Assembly: GCA_045226255.1 (NCBI GenBank) | Contig: JBGVCG010000010.1 | Span: 1-64,000 of the forward strand | Length of the DNA: 64,000 bases | Origin: UBA1181 sp045226255 | GTDB taxonomy: Bacteria; Bacteroidota; Bacteroidia; Bacteroidales; Paludibacteraceae | Reading direction: 5' to 3' | Shown: positions 35,680-44,600 of the stretch, in pieces | Numbering within the stretch: the first letter of the stretch is position 1 | Layout of the letters: the number at the start of each line of letters is the position of its first letter | The notes under the pieces: generated by a model | What the model was told of the DNA's origin: nothing | Database searches by the model: none | What the model saw: only the letters and a program-made list of their open reading frames with translations | Translations under genes and position numbers: made by a program

Positions 35680-38600
35680 TTATTTAATCTTAACAATCTC
35701 TACCGAACCTTTCATCACCGTACCGTCAATCATGATAACCTCATAGAAGTAGACGCCCGGGTCAGCTCGATGTCCGTTATGAGTACCGTCCCAACCATTC
35801 TGACCTTGGAAGACCTTCTGCCCGTAGCGGTCAAAGATAGTGACAGGGTGACGTTCCATGAAGAAGTCGTTCAAACCATCTCTTATAAACGGAGTGAAGG
35901 CGGTTGGGATACGTGTGAGAACATCCACACGGATCAAGCTACTAGCTGCGGAAGGACATACACCATCATTGATGACCACGTAATAATACGAGGTATCCTC
36001 AGGTATATCCTCAATATATGAGTTCTCCGAAGTGCCAGAAAACAAGAGTTCATCCTCCTCATCCTCCAACTCCGAACGGGTTGAATCCGCATCATAATAG
36101 TAATCGTAATTCGAAGTCAAATTGTCATAGAACTCACGGTCGAATCTGTTAACCACCCTGTACCACTCAGTAGATTGGAAGTTATATCCTGTCTTCAGCT
36201 TCAGCGTGACAGCCTCACCTCTCCATATCCTAACAGGGTTACTAGGCTCCGTCTCCACTAAGATACTATCCGGACTATAACGTTTGTGGATGTCCAGCAG
36301 GATAGAGTCAGACACATACAACATATCCCTCTTGAAGAGATCATATCTATCGGCGGAACCGAAGAACTTAATCGAATCCTCTTTGGTCTTTTTACCGAAG
36401 TCATCACCGTCGCACAACATGAATAAAGAGTTGAGAGACGATGTCGAACCGCATCGGTTCTCCAGCACATACGAAAGACTCTTCCCGTTGTAAGAGCGAT
36501 CCATCAATCCCTTGATGCTATCCTCGAACTCAAACGGAACGCTATCGAACGTCCAATAAGAAGCGGACAGAGGAGCACCCATATCAGACTCGCAGACCAC
36601 ATGAGAGTTAAGATCCAACATATTTCCCTCGCACTCGGAAAGATGTGCGCTAGAGAGGCGGACACGAGGTCTCTCAGCTATGTTGATGTAAGCTGTCGCC
36701 GTATCCGTACAACCCGTGGTGGTATCCATCGCCACAAACGTATAATAATCGCTTTGATCTCTCTTCGTCAATGAAGTCAAGGCATACTGGGCCTTCTCGA
36801 AGGATCCGTAACGTGAAATCATATTCGCGAAACGATGGAGATTCGTGTACGGATTATCACTGAACATCAGCATATCATTGTTCACGGACGATCCCCTATA
36901 GTAATCATAACTGAACACACTCGGGAGCTGACGGATCTTACCATTCCACAACTCATCCAAGATAAATCCTCTCGCGAAACGGACATTCTGTGTCGCCAAT
37001 GAGAACGACACCTCAGAGACGCAAGTATCCAAATCATTAGCCTCCAATGTGACGATCGTAGCAGGCTGTTGAACGATCACGAATCTAGAAAGACTATCCT
37101 TATTGCCGCACTTGTCGATCGCATAAACCCAAACCCTCAAAGAGTGGTCGATACGAGTACCTGCTTCAGGGTTCTGGATAATCGTGATATCACTGTTTTC
37201 CGTACAATCGTCGGAGACGAACTCACGGGCATCGATCGTCATATCAGGCACACCGAAGATACAAGCCTTGAAATTCTTAGCGAGGACAGAGTCACGCCAC
37301 CCATCAGGAATACTGAATTTTGGACCGACCGTATCACGGATAGAAATAACCTGTACAAATTCAGACTCATTACCACAACGGTCGACTGCCACATACTTCC
37401 TGAATATGTCATAACTAGAATAATCGCAAGAAGAAGGGTCGCTGCTTCTGTTATTCGTTTCGCTGACTGTAACCGTAGGATTAGGGTCGCAATTGTCGAC
37501 AGCCTTCAACGGTACGGCTGTGAAGATATCTTCGTTACATGTCAGGATAGTATCCCGCAAAGAACCGAAGAGAATCTGAGGAGCAGTGGTATCCTTCACC
37601 TTCACGACTTGCGTACAATAGATGTCATTGTGGCGGAAATCCTCCACATGATAGGTTCGGATATATGTCATTTCGCAAGAGTCACCCTCATAGCGGTTCT
37701 CATAATAGAACGTATTCTCCAACATTTTCTTCTCATCACCGAAAGAACCACCCGCATCCTTAAAGGAAGCGTAATCAGCATATGGTTCAGGAATATCATC
37801 GATACAAGAGAATACCTTATTGTCCAAATCGGAAGGACAAATAAGTTCCTCGATCAACCAATCCTCCACGAGAACCACCTGAGAACAGATCCGTTCGTTA
37901 CCGGAAGAATCTCTGAATGTCCATGTAATATCAACAGGATCACCCAACACATAATTATCCTTCAAATCCTTGCCATCGCTTCTGGTAGCCTCAGCGACAA
38001 TCAGACCATCACAAGAGTCCTTCACTTGAGGCACCTCTAAGCCTACCGCAACGACTTCGTCATAAGAGACCTCCGTTTCAGAGACTGAAGTCATCGTGAT
38101 GCGCACCTTGATGGTATCCTTCAACGTCTCGCACAAGAACTGAGGAGGGAAGGTATCCTTCACGATCACATTCTGTGGACAAGTCTTAGGGGTAACACTG
38201 TATGGACTATCAAATGTCCAATCCACCACCGTAACACCCTTCGGATAGACATCCACCAAAGTCTTGTTGTCACGGCGAACGCCCACGCCAGGAACATCCG
38301 TGCCCGTACAAGAATCCTTAGCGACAGGCACATCGATCACGAACTTGCCATCAGGCAACTCACACTGATCCAGCTCAAGGTAAAGAATCGTATCCTTCAA
38401 AGCGGAGCAGTCGAACACAGGCTCAGCCGTGCCTTTCACTGCGACAGTCTGGTCACATTCCTTCGCCACTGCGTTTAACAAAGAATCTTGGAAGATCCAG
38501 CGGATGAACAACGTGTCGCCCACCTTAACGGAGATCTCGTCCACCGAGAGGCATCCTCCATCCTGGGAAGGAGAAGCAGACGTGCCATCAGGGGAGATCA

Positions 38601-41600
38601 CGTTGCAGACATATGCCCTACCATGCACTTCGGCATTCGTACAAGAATCTATCGCCACAGGGTCGCCCAAGAAGAGTTTCAACTCCTCCGAGGAGACATC
38701 ACACAAGCCTGGCTTAGCCACCAAGACCGTATCCTTCAGCGTCGAGCAATCGAACGCAGGGGCCACGGAATCCAGCACCAGAACGCCTTGAGAACAAGTA
38801 ATGACCTGTCCAAAGAAATTATAGTTCCAATATATCGTGTCCGGTCCAACTGTGAAGCTCTCTTCCATCTCCTTACCCGACCAACGAGTCAAGGTAGGTG
38901 TAATCAAGGAATCGGAGCAGAGGTCACGAACATCCGGCACCGTGAAATTGATTTCATTCCAGGATATTTCGCAGTCGGTAGCCGGCAGGATGATTGTCGT
39001 ATCCGGCATATTCTTACAATCCACCGGCATCTTATTCACATCACCCACACGGACGACAGTATAACAAGTGTCAACACTCTTGTACATTGTTCCAGAGGTA
39101 TCCGAGAAGACCCAGGTGACAACCGTCAGACCCGTACGGAACGAATCGGTGATCGCTCTGTTATCCGAACGGTAAGGAACACCCCATATCTTCTCCACCT
39201 TAGATTGCTCAGGGCACGGATGCAAAGCGTACGGAGTCTTGATGTCTACGGCAGAGTAGCATTGGCCCTCCTCCACATCCACGTCAATCGTGTCTCCGTT
39301 CACATCGGTACAATGCAAATCCAACTCCTGCTTCGTCAAGACCGTAATGTCTTGGATACAAGTATCAGCCAAAGTTGAATATGGGCTCACGAAGATCCAA
39401 CGGATGGAGGTCGTACCCACAGGATAAACACCATAAAGATCTCCCTTATCCAGACGCATACCCACACCTGGAACGGAATCATTCGTACAAGCATCCAACG
39501 CATAAGGAGTCTTGATATAAGACTTGCCAAGCGTCGTGTCGCAACCCTCAATCAAGAGAGGCTCATGCTTCAACGAATCACAATCGAAGATAGGAGCTTG
39601 GTCGCCCATCACCAATAAATATTGGGAGCAAGTATCCGCCAACTCATTGATGGTTTCATCGATAAAGATCCAAGTCAGGATATGTTCGCCGACAGGAACG
39701 ATGAAGGAAGAAGCCTTCGTCAACTCCTGGCCATCCTCCAGATAGACACGACCGTCTATCTTCTGCTGGTTGCAGGCATCCTCAGCCTGAGGCCATGGAT
39801 TAGGGAGGGAATCGAAGACCGCACTAGAATTAGCATAACACTTACCAGGAACGGCAGGCACGATGATTGGTTGCAAATCCTTACAATCATAAATAGGGAT
39901 CATGCTATCCTTCACCGTGATGACCTGATCGCACACGAAGATCTGTCCATGGAAAGAGTAGGTCCATCTAATGGTATCCACACCCACAGTGAAGTCATCC
40001 GCCGTAACAGAAACGATCGTATCACCATTTTCAACAGAAGTAACAGCCGTCAGTTTCTTACCGGAAGACCTCGTCACCACAGGGTTGATAATCTCATGAG
40101 AGCACAAATCAACCACACCTGGAACATCGATATCCATTTCCTTCCAAGAGATCTCACAATCATCAGGGCTCAAACGATATACTTTGTCAGGGAAGTTCTC
40201 ACACTTGACAGGCATCTCGTTCACGTCACCGACACGAACCCACTGTGAGCAAGTCATCGTGTCATGCAAGAGTGTATGGGACGGATCGATGAAAGTCCAT
40301 ACGATCTCGGACAACCCGACATAGAAGGAAGAGTCCATAGACATTCCGAAGCGACGGGAAGGAACACCCCAGATCGTATCCACGCCCGACTCAGCCGGAC
40401 AAGGATGCAGTGCGAACGGAGTAACGATCTTATCCTTCACTTTCGATGCATCCACGGTACAATCACCTGGTTTCACATCCACCTTGATGGTATCCTTGTT
40501 CAAGGAGTCACAATTAAAGATCATATCCAAGGATGTCTTCACCACGATATCCTGCACACAAGTATCCTTGATCGTGTTCGTGAAATCAGTGAAGACCCAC
40601 TCAATAGTGGTTATACCCAGGTTGAACGCCGCATCAAGCGGTTTATCGTCCGAACGGGTACCCACACCCACACTCCAATAATTAGGGTCCTCCTCAGAAA
40701 GGATACATGGGTTAACCACCCGAGGCGTATCGATCACGAAGGTCAGCGGATCTGTCGGACCGCAGTCAGCCAACGTGTCACGACGGGTAGGCGTAAGCTC
40801 ATCACACTTCAAGTCGAAATGCTTATTACCCAAGATGGTGACCTTTTGGTCGCACCACAACGTATCATTGATGTTCCAAGGACTGACAAACATCCAACGG
40901 ATATCCGTCTCACCCGTATGGAACAACGTGTTAATAGGGAGTTTATCGGAGCGGAATCCATACGCCTCATACTCACCCTCGAATCCAGAAAGTAACGCAC
41001 ACGTATCTGTAGCTTTCGGTATTTTCAGTTTCAAGTTCTCAGCGGAGATGGTACAAGCATCGGCATCCGCATAGGCTGAAGTATCCTTGATCGCACTACA
41101 ATCATACTTGATATTGTTCGTATGGGAAGGTATGATATACTGCGGACAAACCGTCTTATTACCATCCTCATCCGCAAAAAGCCAAATCAACTTATAAGTG
41201 ATACCCACCTGCATTGTGTAGTCGTCAGGGAGCTCCCTTTCGCCCGTCAAGGTAAGGATACCCGGCACAGAATCTCCTGTACAAGCATCATATGCCTTGT
41301 ATGACAACTTATCGAGGACATCATGCTTCAAGTCAGCGAATTCAATCTCGCAATCACCCTTATAGGCCTCAGGACGCAATGTGTCCGGGTCAATATCATC
41401 ACAATCGAAATACGGAGACGTATAATCATGTACAATAACCGACTTCTTACAATCAACCCAGTTGCCTGTATTATCTGTGAAGATCCAACGCAACATCGTC
41501 AAACCCTTAGGGAACGGATCCACATCCCACATGCGGGAAACTCCATCAGCCACTAACGTCGTGTCGTAAGTGAAGCCAACCGTATCCCCTGCGGTTCCAA

Positions 41601-44600
41601 GCACTGCTGAGGAATCGATGAAATAACGTTCTATGACAGGCGTCATCCAAGAGAGACCCGTCTGCGCCATATAATCGTCGCACTCGTCGTAAGCCTTCGG
41701 CTCACGGATATGCGTCTTCACATTGTCCGGATCGATGGCGCAGATATCCCCATCGACGGTCAAATGGATTAACGGATCGACATCACAATCCTCCAAAACC
41801 GGCTTGCCATGGTCAACTACCGTCAGATTCATCTGGCAAGTATCCAGGTTCTCCGCATTGTCCTCATAGATCCACAGGAAGGTATGCGTACCGACAGGAT
41901 ATGTCACACTCTGCAACTCATCATTGTAATAGAGTTGATAGGAACCATCTGGCAGGTAAACCTTAGCCTCCACTGTCGGATAAATATCACCATCACAAGG
42001 GTCGACAAGCACCATGCTATCCAATGGTGGCAATTGCAACTCATCATACGGAACGGCGCAATCGACATCAGCCGACACCTCCTTCGTAGGAGGAGGGCAA
42101 ATACCCGATGGATCCGGAGGCGTAGTATCCTGAATGGTCAATTTCTGGTTACACTCCAACGTATTACCGGACAAATCGGTAAATGTCCATACAATCGTAT
42201 AAGTAGTATCTTTCTTGAAGGATTGATACATATCCACATATACAGTATCACCCGGGAGAAGCACATGAGGCACGCCTGGGATCTCTCCGTCACAATCATC
42301 TATCGCCGTGTTGGAACCGAGAGCAGCCTCCACCATGTTTTTCGATGCCACACACATCTCACCCGGCAACTTTATTATAGTCTCCTCCAACTTATCGCAC
42401 TTCGCAAAGACAGGAGCCGTTCTATCCTCCACGATCACGTTTTGGGTACATACTGTCTTGTTACCCACCGCATCGGAGAACGTCCAAGTGATGATCGTGG
42501 TACCTCTCGGATAAGGATCAGAGAAGATATCCTTGCCGTCGCTACGGACGCCAACACCAGGGATCGGCTTGCCTGTAGGAGAACACTTGTCATCCACAGC
42601 GTAAGGAATATCGAGTCCGGCAGCCTGAGCCGAGCTAGCGGCCGCCTCACAGTTCGTTTCAGTCTCTACCACAATATCCTTTAGCAACGAACAATCATAC
42701 GCAGGACCCGTGGTATCAACAACTGTAATCTCCTGCTGGCAGAAACTAGTATTGCCCGAAGCGTCCGTCACATACCAGGTCATGGTCGTTACACCTATCT
42801 GAAGAGGATCCGTCAATGCCACATCCGCCGTGACATTAAACTTTCCGAAATTCCTGTTCCACGTAATCGTGAAATCGCTTGGATCGGATGAGCAATTATC
42901 CTTCACATTCAAATCATCCACCGTAGGTTTTCTGAACCAAGGAACAGCCTCCACAGGAACGACGCAATCATCGTTCGCATAGAGTGTCGAGGTCTTGTTC
43001 CAATCGGCACATTCCAAAGTTGGAGCGATGGTATCCGCCACCTCAATACGGATCACACAACTATCCAGCTGCAGACCATTCTCTTCATTTTGGAAACGAT
43101 ATACCAACGAATAAACACCCTTCGTCAGTGTCTCGTTCATGATCACATCCGAGAAGTTGTTCTTCACCTTCACCGCAAGTGTACGACAGGTGTAGAATTG
43201 ATCTCTACACTCTTCACCGTCCACACCACCTTTCTTATACCAACGTGGCGCAATGATACGGGAAGGAACCACATCCTCGCTCGAATATGCGTTCTGCACC
43301 TTCTTCACCGTTTTACCCAACGAGTCGATCAATTCCACCTCGAACGGATAACCCGAGTACATCATTACGGAAGTCAGTTTATTAGACTCAGACAACACCT
43401 TCTCCTGTGCACATTCGCTATTACTCCAGTAGGTCCATTTGTTCTCAGGAGACTCCTTGAAGGTGTTCCAATTATCATAGCCCTCGCACAATTTCGAGAT
43501 CGTCAGATCATCCGTGGTATGCTCGTTCGCACCAGGACCACCAGGACCACCAGGACCTGCATTAGTGTATTTCACCTGCAAGTCACTGATCTTATTAGGG
43601 AAATACTGTGCGACATCGGAACAACCCGTCTCGTCTCCGTTCGATCCGAAATGTTTTCCTTCAATCATACAATGGCGGAAGTTGAACCACAGACCCTCCT
43701 GGTTGACAGGAATTTGAGCGGAAGGAACCTCCGATTTAGTCAATGTGAACGTCACCTTACAATCCTTGTCCGCATAGAGTACACGATTCGGATCAGGACA
43801 TTCCGGGATAGGTGTCGTACCCGCCGTCACAATGACACTTTGAGTACAAACGGCTTGGTTGTTATTCACATCGATGAACGTATAGGTGATTGTACTCAGA
43901 CCCACATAGAATTTATGGTTCTCCAAATCACTTAATTTTTTGACCGTAGTCCTCACATCGCGACCAGTCGAATCCGGACCAGTAATGGATATCAATACCT
44001 CTATTTCACCATCGCAGTTATCCGTCACCTCTGAAGGCTGAACCATACGGATGTCTCCGTTCGCAAAGGCATCACTCAACGTACCCGTATAGATGACATT
44101 CTCTCCGTTCCACTTGCCTGCGACATCATCCTTGGTCGCATATTCCAAATACTCATACCCCCTGTTTTTAGGCTTATATGAATTGGCTGTCACACGAACC
44201 GTAGGCAAAGAGGAACAATCGAAATAAGGCTCCTCCGTATCCCTCACCGTAAACGTCTGCTTACAATCCTCGTAAACATTATTTCTGTCGTTCAGCTTAT
44301 AGAAGCGCCATATGATTTCGTAACTCTGGTTCACATAGAAGATGATATCGTCGAAATTACCATCATGCACCTCAATAAAATCAGCGTCTTTGACATTCCT
44401 GTAATAGACAACTGGCTTCAACGGAGAACCGACGGTACAAGTATCCTTTGCGGAAGGGAACTCCTTCATCTGCGAAATCAACGCATTGACGGACAATCCA
44501 CAGTAGCCAGGCTTGTTGCTGACCTCACCGAGATTCAAGTCAGGACAAGTGACCACTGGCGGGCGGTCATCCACAACAACGACTTTCTGCGTACAATAGG

